Assembly (NCBI RefSeq): GCF_040436345.1
Contig: NC_133223.1
Span: forward strand, 9,900,847 to 9,964,846
Origin: Pagrus major
Lineage: Eukaryota; Chordata; Actinopteri; Spariformes; Sparidae
Reading direction: 5' to 3'
Length of the DNA stretch: 64,000 nucleotides
In this document: in pieces, positions 11,430-26,400 of the stretch
How positions within the stretch are numbered: position 1 is the first letter of the stretch
Layout: every line of letters starts with the position of its first letter
Made by a program: the position numbers and the translations under genes
Notes under the pieces: model-generated
What the model was told of the DNA's origin: nothing
Databases searched by the model: none
What the model saw: only the letters and a program-made list of their open reading frames with translations

Positions 11430-14400
11430 GATCCAGCAGTTTCCTGTGTATCTCCAGTATCAGATGAGCTTGTGCCCACCATTGTCTCTGTCTCTACTGG
11501 AGGTCAGGAGGACTGGAACAAAACAGAACAGGCAAAAAAACACGACTACCCGAACAGTTCTTGATTCTGCCTGTGCAGAGCTCAGATTGACCGCCAGTAA
11601 CCGTAGTTACCCACTGATGAGAAGAACCTGCTGACTCATCACACACTCTGACCACAATTGAGCTTTTCAGTAACTGTGGTTTAAAGGGTTGTTTCGCACT
11701 AATTACAAAAAAATACTGTAAATATTTCACTTCTCTTCTCTAAACTCTTAATGTGGTGGTATCTCCTCACAGAGAGGTCAGAGGTTGTCAGATATTTCGG
11801 TGCCACCCCAAAACAATGGAGGTAAAAAAAATTGTAACACTGGATAAAGACCAGCTAAATTTATGGACATGGTACATTACACTGCATGTAACCATAGCAC
11901 TTGACGCTGCACACTTAAAACACTGGACCTACCCATGGGTTACACTGTACCATTTTCCACAGTAGGTGGCTGTTGTGTCTGTGCAGTGATACACTCTGCA
12001 GACTCGGTGAAGGGCTATGGCATTTTTTTAGTCATGTTTATCATCATTTTTGAGTAATATCAGGGCCTCATTGTATAAACTGATCCCACGCCTGATGAAA
12101 AAAAAACATTGTAATGGATGATGCTTCTTCTCCAGATGTTATTCTCAGTGCTGAGTAGCTGGATGAGCTTCCTGAATCAAACCCTAAAATGGCTTCAAAG
12201 CTTGTATTCATCATCTTCTGCTGGCATGTCTGTTGTTTCCACCTTAAAGAAAAGATTCAAGTTAGAGTCTTCGAGTGACTGAGATGCTGAGTGAAATACC
12301 GTGTGCATAATGGTGCATGAGGATTTCAGTTTGGAGGACATGGGACGACTAGTCCTTTGTCTAATACTGGTTCAGAGACTGAGCATATGAAACATCCACA
12401 TCCAACAGACAGAGAGAAAGCAGCAGCCGCAGTTCATTTGTCAAACTGAGACTAATGATCACCACAGAAAGGACAGACAGGACAGATGGATGCAAACTGC
12501 TGTGGTGACAGAGTGTCCAAAGATGTGAAAGGATAAGAGAGACGTCCTCTGTCTCAGCGCTGTGTGTGGCTCCTTTTTGTCCTCCATGTGTGTGAATTCA
12601 TGTCTGTCTATGTGCGCTGATCAGTTCATTTGCAGCATCAGTCTGCCTCGTTGTCTGCCTCCACAGAGGTATATTTAGGTTCTGGTAGAGAGGGTTCTCA
12701 TGTTTGTACAGGTGGTGTTAACCCCTGACCTTTGACCTCAGCTCAGACCAGCCATAAGCCCCCTGGAGACAGATTGATATCAGACTAACCGAGGTTATAT
12801 TCTTCTGTAGGTCTTGTTGGTGTAACAGAAACTGGAGAATTCAGGCGGCTCATCCTCAGCCTGAAACTGAAACTATATCAATATGTGTGAATCCAAAGTT
12901 AACGAGCACTAAAATGAGTCTGTTACTGTGAACCACTGGGAGCCTCCACTGGTGCTGCTGAGGGTGAAGCATCTGACAGTCAGTCAGCCTTTCTTAGCCT
13001 ATCCATACTGCTACAGTCTGATAAAAAACAAAATATTCTCTAATTTAGTTAAACTTGCTTCTATCAACAGAAAAATGCCGGTGGGCTGAGCAAAAATGAG
13101 CTCATAAGATTTTGTGAAACAGCTTAAAGTCCCCATGAAGTCAAAATCTTCTCAATGATCCTGATCTCTGTACATTCACGAGCAGACAGGACCGCCTCTT
13201 TATGGAGTTCTCTGTCCTGATTGGATAAAGTGGTCAGGGATACCAGAACATTTCCTTTCTCTTTCACTGCATGAGCAGGAGAAGAGACATGTGTTACTGA
13301 CCAAACACTGTAACAGTGATTACTGTTGGAATATAGAGCTGTTTAACACTTACTCTAATACAAATATGTCACTTACTTTCACTTTTATCTTGTTAAAGTC
13401 ACATAAATATTAAAAATTGCATGTCTAGTCATGCAAGAGACATTTATTAGATTGTAAAGGATAGTGTTTTATACACTGAATGATTTCATGGAGATAAAAA
13501 ATTAAACAGTGTAGTTTCTGCAGTGTTGAAGATTGAAACCAGTTGAGAAAATGGAACAAATTACTGTCTGTCTGTTTCCAACATTAGTGCTGCACCACAG
13601 CCACTTCTGCATAAGGAACATTTATCTGAAACCTCTGTGGAGTTTTGTATTTGTATAGTCTCACAAAGGTTTATCGATGCAGAGACTTCTGCAGTAGTGT
13701 CATCAGTGAGAGTTAAAGCTGAATTTCATGCAGCAGCAGCGTCAGGAGATGAAATGGTGAATGTAACATGTCTGCCATCTGCAGCTGCTGTGGGCAGCAT
13801 CTTTGAGTCCCGCCCCACATCATCAAACAGCCTCACTGTCTGTTGGTTACTGCAGATCAGTGTCCATTCAGCCTGACTGACCTGTGACCCTGCCCCAAAT
13901 GTTTTTCTCCATGTGTGTGTGTGTACATGTATGAGACGGCGGGGGTGGGCTGTCAGAGTGATGAATGTTGTGAGACCAGGAGGAGGGAGAGGTCAGACTG
14001 GAACAACACAAACAGCCTCAGCACAGACACAAATACATAAAGAGACATACACAGACCGCAGAATGACACGCATGATTTGTCACACTTGAATATCTACCAA
14101 ATATACTGTAGATGAATTTATTAGTCGCAGATGTAGACTCATGAAAGTTCACACCCCGGCCAGCATCCAGAATTGAAAAACTTGGATGAACGATTAAAGG
14201 AAACCATGAGATGGACTGAGGGCGTCCAACTTCTGCAGGTGACTGTAAGCAAAACTGCGACTGTGAAAACATTTCTTCCCGAGAAAGAAATCCGATTTCA
14301 AAACAGTGAATAAATAAGACGTGCATCAGCATATTAAAACACTCAGTGAGTCTTTCATGTCTGAGGATTGATAGCAGTCCAACAGAAGCCTGGAGTCACC

Positions 14401-17400
14401 ACTTGATGTGGCGGCTGTCACCAGCAGATGTTTGCTCGCTGACACAAACACATATACACTGTGTGTAGGAGTAGATGTCTCTTGAGTGTATAAGCACTGA
14501 CGTGGTATCGAACCTAAATACATTCTGAGTAGAGAATAGTTGTTACAGTATACTTGGCCACGTCTTTAGACTTGTTTACTTCATCTGTTGTTCCATTATT
14601 GTCTTGCAAAATGTAAAATGCTCTAATGACAAAATCTGCTGAAAATTATCATTAATTATATCGTCATAAAAATGTTCTGTTTTGTCGACATATCACAGCA
14701 CTAAAACACTGTATTTCCTTTGGATGCTTCACAATAAAAGCAGCCAGTGGATTCCCAGTTTAACCCTTTGGATGTGAATTGTTTGGGTTTCATTTGCTTC
14801 ATACAGCTGTGAAACAGCTGTTGGACAGTGAGCAGTGAACACAGAGGCTGATATCGATTAGCTCTAATTACAAACGGCAACACTGGAGCTTTTGTGAATT
14901 AGAAAACAATTATAGTCACATTTACAAAGGCGACAGCCAGCAGCAATAAAAAAACACTGAAGAGGTATTTACAGTGTGTCAGTATATTGACTGGTTATTG
15001 CTGAGAAAATGCAGGTGACTGGTGGTGAATAGTATCAGTACTGGGGTTATAATGTGTATCTCAGGTCATGTAAACACTTGGCTCATTCAGACTGAAGCCC
15101 TGCTCTTGTTGATTGGGCTCAGACGGCAGCAGAGTGGGACGACCAGGAATGGTTTTACCATGTGGTTATACCAATACACCATGTGTGTGCAAGTTACTCC
15201 AGATCCCCTCTCCTAAATGTGTACATGAGCCACACTGTGAGTCAGGCAGTGGAATAAATACCAGTGAGAGTTTTACTTCCTCCCTAAAACTATTCAAGGT
15301 CTGTGGTTTTGAGTTAGAATTCACTGAACATCATGCAGATGTGTGAAACTCTCTCCAGCCAGACATATACAGACTGGAGTTCATACAGTGGAGTCCACCA
15401 GTCAAGCCACCATTTGTTTTAATGTCAAACTAGTCTGTCATCACAGATCAGTTTAACAGTTTGAGTGAAAATGTCCATGAATGTCACAATATCTCAGTAT
15501 TGGGTTTGTCCCCTTTAATGCACTCAAGCTGCATGGACTCCACAAGCTAGTGTAAAACCTCATGTTATCCAGCATGATCTGACATTTGTGATCCACAGAG
15601 CTTCTTGTGATGTCACAGACTGCTTGTCTGTCTCAGTCTTCAAGTGCTCCCATAAATGTTGGATGCTGTTGTGGTCAGCTAACTGTGGAGGACAGTCCAT
15701 GATAGTCAGGACTACTTGGTCTTCTTTGGTCTACAGGTCGTTCTGTCAAAGCTGTGAGGTGTGTTTGGGCTCACGTTTACATATAAATGAACTTCCATCA
15801 CATTCAGGCTCTTCCCAGATGAGTCAAACAAGTGATTAAGTCCATCATCGCCAAGTTAAAGGTCATATTGATAACGTTAAAACATCCAGAATAAAACATC
15901 TACAGAGCCTTTAGATAGGTGCAGAATAATATCTCCTTAAAAACATTCTTGATTGTGAATAGATAACTTAAAGATGTTTGTCAGGTGAGCTAGCTAGAGC
16001 TAGCTAGCGTTAGCAACGTTAGCGACATTAGCTACAACAAACTGATAACCGCTTGAAGGGGCAGATGACTGGAACAACAACAGTGTTGTGACGTGAATGT
16101 AAGATGGAGGGACACATGTAGTGGCTGAATGTGATCAATAACACCTTTTAATCAGCCTTTATTTGGCAGTATACTGGAGTTTTTATTAAATCTGGAGTTT
16201 GTGGAGACTTTCACATGCTGACACGCTGGTATGATGTGTTTTACGTCAACCAGAAAAGATGGACTATCCAGAGCTGAAGCAGAAACCATAGCGCTTTCTT
16301 AATAAACACGTCAACAGTGTAATTACACTTGCTGCCAGAAGAGGGAGAAAAAAAGTTCTGTACTGCAGGTTTAAGATTAAAACATTAAATTGTACTATTT
16401 TTTGTGTTTTTGCTTGGAGTTGATATTTATTATTTCTTTTCTAGGTTTTGAATAATAGCTTAGAGTCTGTTTACCTCATCTGCTAACGGCTCCCAGCAGA
16501 ACTAGATAAATGAATATACATGATGGAGCCATGTCCTCACAGTGACTTCACTTTGTGTCAGAGAGTTATGGCTGTTTTAACTAGAGTTACATCCAGGTAA
16601 CCTCTGTTCCTTCATGTGTTCACATTGTTTCATTGAGTGTAACAGAGCAGAAGGTTTACAGTGAAGATGACTATCTCTCCTGACACAAGCAGCCAATCAC
16701 AATACATTCCCACCGTGTGTCTCTGTAGCCGCTTTACTCAGCTTCAGCAGATAAACCACAACATATATCACAACTCTACACAAGTGTTTGTGTTTCAAAA
16801 CATATATGTTGATATCAGTATGAGCTTCAGCTCTGAGCTCTGAATCACAGTGGTTTCTGTGCATCTTTGTGTTGTTGAAGTTGGTTGTGTTCACTGTCTC
16901 TTTCTTCAGCTCACGCTTGTATGAGCACTGAGACAGTGGGGACGATGACGCACATGTCTGTGTTAAAAGGACAGAGCTGAGGATCCTTTCACAAGCCAAT
17001 CCTCTCTGTGTGTCAGCCAAACCACTCTCAGCACAATCCATTTGAATAGCACCTGATGCATCGAAGACCACCCGTAACAGCTCAACGCACACATATATGG
17101 TGTATGAGCTCCAGGCTGTGTGCGATAAGACAGCTTAGATTAAGTGCTACCATATGTGCACCCTGGAGAATAAGTGTTGGACTGTGAGGCTGTGATGGCA
17201 GCGAACATGCTGCAGTCAGCTGTGTGTTCATGTTTATTTAAAGCAGTTCTGTGTGTCTGATTTGTTGTGGTCCCCTCATCATAAGGAGTTAGTGAGTGTG
17301 ATCTCACTGAGTGTCAGTGGAGTCACGGGGAAATATGTTTCCACTCCAGCACATTATGGGTTTTAAAATGAGCACAAGGTTGAAGTTTGAACTTGAGATG

Positions 17401-20400
17401 TTTAAACAACGGCCCGAGCTGGAACCGACAAGGACTGTAGTCTGTCCAGGTCCGATTTATATTGAGTCTAATGAGGTCTGAGTTGGGTTCTGTTGTATTG
17501 CTGCGTTGTGTGTTACATCTCTTACACTTCGACGTGAATGCCCTCAAACGCATATCTCTCTAAAAGGCAGCATTTTCTCTTGAAAGCTGTTTTATTTCAA
17601 ATCTGATGTGTTGGACCACAGTATCAATACACCACACAGTCAGCATCCAAACACTGACACAGTGTTGATGTGTAGAATTAGAGATAAATAGGGTCACAGC
17701 ATTAGCATCTCTTCAGACCAAGCTGCCATGTCCCATGTCTGTTAATAAAGTGAAGGTCATGTGACATCATGAACTTGGACTGTCTCTGTTGACTGGCTCT
17801 GGTCTCCTCAGTAAGCCTCTCCCTCTAATCTTTCCCACAACAGTCTGTCGTAACCCATCTGATCTAATTGTCAAGTTTGCAACCAGCAGCAGTTTGAAGT
17901 TCCACATTTTGATCTAATAGCTTTTATGTTGTGGTGAGACTTTAGTGTTGGCGGCGGACTCACTTTACTGTCTCAGCGTCTCTGTCCCGTCTCTGAGAAC
18001 TGCTTGAATGATCGGGCTGATTGATTTTATATTTTTTCAGTAAATACCATAAAAAAACAAAATGTGTGAAGCCTCTTTCACATAAGGACTTCTACCCTGA
18101 AACTGTCTGGATATTACTCAAAGGAGCTGTATGTGTGAATGACATTAACCTGCCTGCTCCCCAGTACAAAGTCTAGTGTCCAGTTGAGTCCATGGACTAA
18201 TTGCACTAATTGTAGCCGCTTCATAGTCTTTCTGCTCCACATTTCTTGAGATTGCAGATATCTTCAAATATATGTAGCATTGATATCAACACAAAAATAA
18301 TCCTCATTACGGTCATTCTGAGTCCTCCTCCTACATCCTCCTGGTTCTTACTGAAATCTTGGATCTTAAGTTAATCTTCAAAATGGCTCACACATAGAGT
18401 TGAGTTTTGGTTCACTCTCATGGCTCTTATATACATCTTTTCGACCAAAGAGAACCAAATGCTGGTTCTGGGATGGTTCTGGGACCGGTTTGGAATCGGT
18501 TTGCTTTACCACGGGCATGAGAGCCACCGTAGAGTCACATCATTCAGTCACTGTATACGTCTCCAGTTTCCAGGCATTGCGAGGAACAAATATGGCAGAC
18601 TACAGCAACTCTATACAAGTGTTTCTCCTGGCATGCCTGAAACATCCACACATGACTGGTCCTCAAACCACTGTTGCTTCAATCAGTGAAAATAGTCCAA
18701 ATCTTTTGTTTACTCTCCCGTGAACCAGTCAGAACACGCTACACTGGCTCTGGTTTTTAAAAATGGTGGTCATAAGCGGTTTTAGTTGGTCCTTGGTCAG
18801 GATAACTCCGCCCCTGATGTCAGCAGTTCTTTGTTCTAGACCAGCAAAGTGTTGGTGCAACTCTGGAACCAGTTTTCCTGGCAGAGAGCAAAGAACTGGT
18901 TCCAGAGCAGGCACTGGGTCTGAACCAGCACCTGAACCTCCCTGGTCGAAAATGGGTAATAATGTAGCTTTGAGCTGCAATCTCTGAAAACGCCACAGCA
19001 CACTACCTGCTCAGCACCAAACAGCACACAGACACAGTTGGGACGAGCTGTTGAACACTGGGCATTTAATAATTCTACATTACCCCAAGTACCTTTGTCT
19101 GCATTGTGCTCTGCACAAGAGAAACTTCATATTATATCCCACACCATTGATAGGCTGTTATATTATTACATGTATTGGTATATAAGTGTATAGGAGACAT
19201 AGAAAAGAGACACAATCTGAGTCAGAGTTAAGACTACTGTGTTTGTTCTGTGTTTTATAATGATGAAAAGTAAGTAGTTCAGATTTTATTGAACTTACAG
19301 AACTGAAACATTTGAATTTCCTTGGCAGCGGTCACAGTGACGTACCAGAGTTGGAACTTCATCTTTTTTCTTTTCTTTTCACCAGACGACAAAAAGGGGC
19401 CCCGTCTTGAATTTCCTCCTTCAGTTATTTTGACTTACACTGAGGGCCAAGCCTGCTAAAGCTGTGACTGCAGTACTTCACACACACACACGCCACACAC
19501 ACACACACACATGCACACACACATGCACATACACACACACACGCGCACGCACACACTCAGAGGCCTGAGTTGAGTTTTCGCTGCTAATCACTCACATATG
19601 TGCAGGGGCCACTTGAAGGCGCGTCGTCATGTGTATGTATGGCTGTGAGCATGTGCTGCTGGTTAAACACAGAGCGAAGGTAAAGAAAAGACAGTTCTGT
19701 CTATAAATGTGCACATATGTGTGTGTGTGTGTGTGTTGAGGAGGGTTGTGTACATGTGTGAGTGGGTTTGCAGTGACTGGAGTCAGTACATCAGCTTGAG
19801 TTTGAAGACTGGAGTGGATTAAGAGCTTAGAGACACACTCCTCAGAGCTTTACACCCACACCCCTTCAGGCCCTTCACAGGACTGGGGTGACCTAATCTC
19901 TCTCTGTGCCAGCCTCACAGTAACCCTTACTGCAGGAGGAAAGAACCAGCTTCAATGTACATAACTTCATATCTCTGTTTGGTACTGGCACAAACAAGCC
20001 GACTATGTTAAGACAGCAGGGAGTAGGCATCTAGATGATGTTTACAGCACAGCTGAAAGACCCTGTCTATCATTAATGACACAGCACACCTCCTCTACCC
20101 TGACGATGAGCTGCTCCCCTCAGGGCAATCATACTTTTATCACAACCAACCACAGTAAACTTACAGTAAATATACTGAAATGTAATTGTATGTGTAAGCT
20201 TCACACCATGGGTATGAATCTTTGCTCTGTTAAGTCAAGCCTTTTAACTTATGGACATGTTTGTGTTTAAATGTCCCTGCTTCAGCTGGGAGTCTATTCT
20301 ATTCTACCTACCGTGTGTGTGTGTGTGTGTGTCTGTGTGTGTGTGCGTGCGTGCGTGTGTGTGCATGTGTGTGACAGTACAATGTGCTGTAACGTAAATA

Positions 20401-23400
20401 CCCTTACAGATGTGTGTGTGTGTGTGTGTCTGGACGTCTGTGCCCTGGCATCCTGATCGACCTGCTGTGGGTTTGTCTTGATCCTGCTGTACTTATCTCT
20501 TCAGACACACTGAGCAACATGAGGACACTGTGTTAGTGTTGATGGCATCTTATCTGCTGCTGATTGAACCTGATTCATCGGATCTGTTTAAGGTTTAAGT
20601 TATGAAGAAAATCAATCACTGACATTCACATCACTTAACTTGCTTGTAAGGATCATGTCCATCATGTTTAACAAGCAAGTTATGAAAACCAACAAATGTG
20701 TGAATAATTAGATTGTCAAATGTAAAGTAATGCTGCTGCCTGTAACAGCTCACTATATGACTGCCAGCTTACCTGACCATCAGAACACATCTTGATTCTG
20801 TCTTCCACATGTTCCATGTTGTAATTTTGCAGTCTTGTTCTCTTTAGTGCACACAACACAACATTGATAACATTTCTGTCCATCCAAGAAGACAGATCCC
20901 TCCTCTGGTGCTACTCCTCAGGGTTTTTTTAATGCAGGTTTTCCATGTCTGAATTAAGGGTCTATTTATTTCTAAGGTTCAACTCCCAAAACATTCTTTT
21001 TGTTTTCATTTACATACATTAAAGGAACAGTTCACCCAAGTAGTGAAATTCAGTAATTATCAATCAGCATTCTAAACTGAAGTAGCTGGGGACTTGTTTA
21101 AAACATGAAAAACAACCAAAACAACATAAAATGGCTCCACACAGCTTGTCTCCAGTCTCTGGAAGCTCTGAGATCACAAACTGATCAGAAAAGATTTTAT
21201 TTACACCCGTTTTTAAGCTCTTCGCTGTAGCTGCTAAGCTAAAAGCGTGCACCTTGTCTGAAGTGGGTGCACGAGCGTGTAAATTACGTCTTTCCCAATC
21301 AGTTTGTGATCTCGGGGCTTCATACCAGCTATCACTAGCTGCGATGTTTTAAGTGTATGGTGAACCCTGTCTTGTGTCACCCTCTGGCCCCTGAGCTGAC
21401 TGAGTCGTTCCACCTTTGAGCACTGCTTCCTTGTAACCGGATCTTAACATTTAGAAAATGTCACCTCTTTGGTCAAGTAGAAAGTGTCCTTTTGCAAAGG
21501 CCAACGGGACTCATGAGACTGAACCTGTCCCTGTTTGGCCTCTCTGTTTCATGGAGGGATTCAGTCTGTGGTGCCACGGACAAGAGGACTGTGTGTCCTT
21601 TCCCAAACTGCCTCAAAGCTGAGACAAAATGGGACGAGTCCCCTGAGAAGTGAGATAAAGACCAGAGGAAAAGAAGTCCAGAAAGAAAGACGGAGGGAAC
21701 ATGGAGATGAGGAGATATAGCAGGAGTGTGTACATGTAACATGAAGAATGAAAACACTGGATGAATATGAGAAAGTCTGGAACGTTCAGTGTAGCTGTGT
21801 CGTACCTGAGCCAGGGAGCCAACCCGAGCTGATCCAGGTCAGGAGTTCAGGGGGAGGTTACACCTGAATGCATCGCTCCCGCTGTGGTCTGGAACATTCC
21901 TCTGGGCTTCAGTAATGACCTCCTAATGGCACTAATGAGCCTCCACAGAGGAGCCCTGCTCCACATGGGTCTGCTGGAACAGAGGGGGAGGAGGGGGAAA
22001 TTGGGGAGAAAGGTAAACATAAGCCATTTTCACACAGAGACTCCGCATTATCGCCGCAACGAAGGCTCGCCTTTACGCCGCCTTTGTTTGTTCACACTGA
22101 ACCGAGCAGCACTGGCTTAAAGCCGCTCCAGTGTCATTCTGTTAATCTAAACATGTATCAGCCAACTGTTTAAAATCATATGGATGCAGTTATAATGTGT
22201 TGTGATTGAGACCCTGACCCACCATGCATTGTGGAAAGTGACAAAGTTACGTTTATTGCTCTAAATTACATAATTACATAATCACCATCAGTAAACAGCA
22301 GACCCTGTCTGGCTTTCACTCGCGGGGACTGATGCTGTTTTCTGGGGGAAAGTTCACTGAAGTCTCGGTCAGGAGGGCTGACCGTCACAGTGATTTTTTT
22401 TTTTTTTTAAATACAAGTTGCCAGCGACAGTAACTTCAACAACACAATAGTGGAAAGCGACAAAGACATGTGAGTTAAAGGTTTTTGCTCTGACGAAGAG
22501 TCAGTAGGACAGACAGGATGACAAACGCTTTTCCACGTATGGATGTGGTATTTTTTTCCTCATATAAGTTGCCAAAGACACTACCAGCTACCACATTACT
22601 GTTGTTTGGTCCTGTAACATGGCTTTGTGGGTTGAAGTGTAGGACATTTCTCTTTTATTTGATGAGTGAAGGATCTGTTTAGCTGTCAGGCTGTGAACAC
22701 CATCAGACCTCCAGCTTTTCCATTTACACATAGAAACTGGGAGAAAGGAGGAGTTAAATCTGGATGAGTGGGGAGGGGGGGACAATCTGCCCCATCAGGG
22801 AGAGTTTAAATCGTGATCAATTTGAAGGCGTCCGCAATCTATTTCTTCATCCGAAGCGTAGAGATGTCAGTATTTCATGTCCTCTGACTTCCATTTCCAA
22901 ACTTCACATGACCTTTGACTAGCAGATCAACGCTACATGAACAAACCAGTAGAGTGATGTCACTAACCAGATCTAACCCTTACTCCAACCTCAACCATAC
23001 CTCCATCATAGTTTCCGTGCCAGGACCAGGATCTTTAATACAGGCTTACTTTACACACCTGTAACAATGTCTAGTTTGGTTTTCTCAGTTTAACTAGCTG
23101 ATTTTAACTGTCTCTCTTCTTCCCCGTGTCTTTCATGTCTTCCTCACCCCACCTCTCTTCTTGCCCTCCCCTCCCTCTCCCATCTTGTCTTGATGCTGTT
23201 GTCTGTGGAGGTGAGTTATCCATGGGTGAGCTCCAGGATCCCTTCCTCGTCAGCATCCACCTCATCGCCGACCCCGGCCAGGGAAAGTTCTTGCAGCGTG
23301 CTGCTGATGCAGTCCTGTCGTGGGTCCACCCTGAGCTGCAGCTGTTCAAAGTCTCAGAGCGGGCCTCCGTCTCCGGGCGGCCTCGGCCCAAGCACCATCA

Positions 23401-26400
23401 GAACGGCAGCCTAGGTGCTGCCTGCCAGCCGGCCCTGGCGGTCATCCTCTTTCTGCAGGATGCGTACGGTGGCGAGGAGCAAATACTGATGCTGCATCAC
23501 ATCCTGCAGAGGCCGCCTTGGCACTACCACCACACTGAGAAAGTCAGCAATGGCCGGCGGATGCTACCACTGACGCCATGCAGTCAGGACTTCTTCACTC
23601 TCTCTCCGGGCACGCCGCTCTGGGCCGTGCGGCAGGTTCATTATGGGAAAGAAATCGTGCGATTTACTGTTTACTGCCAACATGAGAATTATGTGGACAT
23701 GGTGCGGCTTTACAAGCTGCTGCTTCAGCGCAGGGTGGCGCAGAAGAAGGAGGACTTCTGCTTCTTTGTGGTGTACTCCAACCCGGACATGGAGATCCAG
23801 TTGTCGTTTAAGAGGCTCCCGCGAGGTCAGAGTCCGGTGGTGCTGGAGTCAGCGGTGATGGAGGTGAGGGTACGAGATGTCGGGGCACTGGTGCCCCTGC
23901 TGCCACACCCCTGCAGCCCAATCAGCGAGGTCCGCTGGCAAACAGAGGACTACGATGGAAACAAGATCCTGCTGCAGGTGAGACTTTTTCCGGGTGCCAA
24001 TGGGCCATCAACACCAGCTTTTTCACTCCATCTTGGAAGTTTTGAGCGACACTCAAATTCAATTGGAGGCAGTTATATAAAAAAGAGTATTATAAAAAAA
24101 ATTAAAATAGCAATTGGTTATATACTTATATACTATACCGTGTTACACTGTTGATCTCCACCTGTGAGGTTTCATGTCTTCAAAACCTGCCGTTATTTAT
24201 AAGAATATCTCAAAAATTACTTAAATTTGGATGAATTTGGATGAAAAGTTAGCCCGTGGGTCAGGGAACAAATGATTTAATTTTGGTACCATGCAGCCTT
24301 TTATAAACAACTTAACCCTCCTCAGAACTCCTTTAAATATGAGTAAAAGTTTGATTATTTTCGTTCCATCTATTGTTAAAATAACAGCTCGTATCTATGA
24401 CACTGTATTGTCAATCAGAGCACTGTAGGTATCTTGTTACAGGACAAAGTAACCACAGAGTTTTACTGGCTCAGTCTACGATCTGTAAAACAAACAGGGA
24501 GAAAAGTCAGAGAGAGGGAAAGCAAGAACAAACTGGCTCAGGGAGGGATGCAGCCAAAAATAACTAATTCATACAGCAGACGAGACAGAGCAGCACTGAG
24601 ATTCTTTAATCCACCCGTCCAACCATCTTTCACTCAGACTGTAGAAAGTTTGCATGTCTCACAATAATCTTACAAAGTTGTCTGCCATCAGAAAAAGCAC
24701 ACACACACACACTGGTCGTTGTTTGGAGGGTATCAGTTTCAGAGGGGGGGTGTGTCCAGGCGGTGGCAGATCAGTAGTTTTTTGAAGCCGATTAAGCAGC
24801 AGTCCATTACTGGGATTGGAAGGGAAACAATGAGCTAATCTGTCATGACAATGGACCATATGCTGCCACCTGGCCTCAAGTCATGTGCTGCTCCACACTG
24901 TAGCACACTGGATTACTCTGTGTCAGTGGTTAGCGGGGGTATCACCATGTCTCACATCAAGCAGTTTGAATATCAGCTCTGTATGGTACATATAAAGCTT
25001 CAGCAGCAGCTTAGCTTAGCACAAGGGCTGGAGCACAAGGGCCAGCTCATTTGAATGCTTCATTAAACACTGCAGCAGGTCAAAGCTTCAGCTGTTAGCA
25101 CACTGTCAGATTTTGAGCTTCATGATTGGATGTTTCACAACTAAGAGCACCTTGGGAGTTCTAATTGATTGTTTTGTACTTAAAGTTGTTATGAAAGAAC
25201 CACATATTTTATATTGATTACCCATCCAAGAGACTGTTAGTCACCTTACATCATCTCTACAGAACATTAACGGGACTCTCACCATAATGATGCTGCAGAC
25301 ACCAAATACGTTCTCTAACTCTGTAACCTTATCTTTAAACACCGTGGAGTGGAGACTTTGTAGTAAACTTTTGCTGTTGTGGCCTGTTATGAACAATTTT
25401 CATCATCAATTCATCTATTAATCTATTATTTTCTACATTTGTCTCAATGTCAGAAGAGAGTTAATATGCCAATTGTGATTACTACATTTATTCACTTAAA
25501 CTGAACCCAGACAGCACAAATGGACGTGTGCTGTATTTGCTGTATTTGGCTCACTGAGGTCAGATCTCTGGCTGACCCTGCTTATCCCCAGATAACTAAA
25601 GCTTACAAGAGTGAGGGTCTGATCATCGCCATGTCAACAACCTCATTACCCAGCACCCCCTGCTGCGGCTCCTCACCAGCATTGTAGCACGTTGCCCTCA
25701 CGGAAGACACTGGACAGATCCTGTCACGTTGCATTAGCAGACAGAGGAACACGCTTTCACCCACACATGCACACAAATAACTGGAGTAGATAGCACACAC
25801 AGACACACAAACAACATCACACACAGATACACAAATAATGTGTGTGTTGTTTGCGTATCTTCAGCTTTTTCACCAAAAACAGCTGCTGACATGATGAGGG
25901 AACCAAAAAGTCAATTATGAAAGGAAGCAGTCCTCGACACCCCCCACTGTTTGTCCACAGACACAGGTCATGAGAGAGCTGGTCTCAATCAGCAGAGTCC
26001 ACTCAACAAGACACATTAACAGGTGTCCCTTTAACGAGCTCCACTCTGTTGCTATGGAGACACTCTGTCAACAGTCAACAGCTTCATTGTGCTGTATTCT
26101 ATTTTCTGTTCAATGAGTTGGCTTGAACGTTGTGCAAACGTTCATGATCCACAAAGAATGAATCCTACTGACTTCAGTGAAGCTGACATCTGTGATTTTG
26201 GTCTCAGTACAACACACACACACACACACACCACACACACACACACACATACACACTCATGCATTGTTGTGGTGATCCACAGACTTTTCATATAGTCTAT
26301 TGCCTATGTATAAAGAATCTATTATATTTTACTGCATTTAAGTTTAAAAAAAGCTTTCTACTGTATTCATATAATTAAAAAATATAGTACATAATATAGT

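Noticed and set aside
11288..11634. Open frames of Cys-Val or His-Thr repeats around 11.3-11.6 kb
   Set aside because: They are translations of the CA/GT microsatellite and have no splice or start context of their own.
20636..20682. MicroRNA precursor hairpin
   Set aside because: A 12-bp stem with a 23-nt loop is too short, and no known miRNA seed was recognised.
23126..24154. A 342-residue single-exon reading of fam124a exon 3 starting in the intron
   Set aside because: The real exon is 23211-23977: phase and family alignment require the splice sites, and the flanking residues are translated intron.
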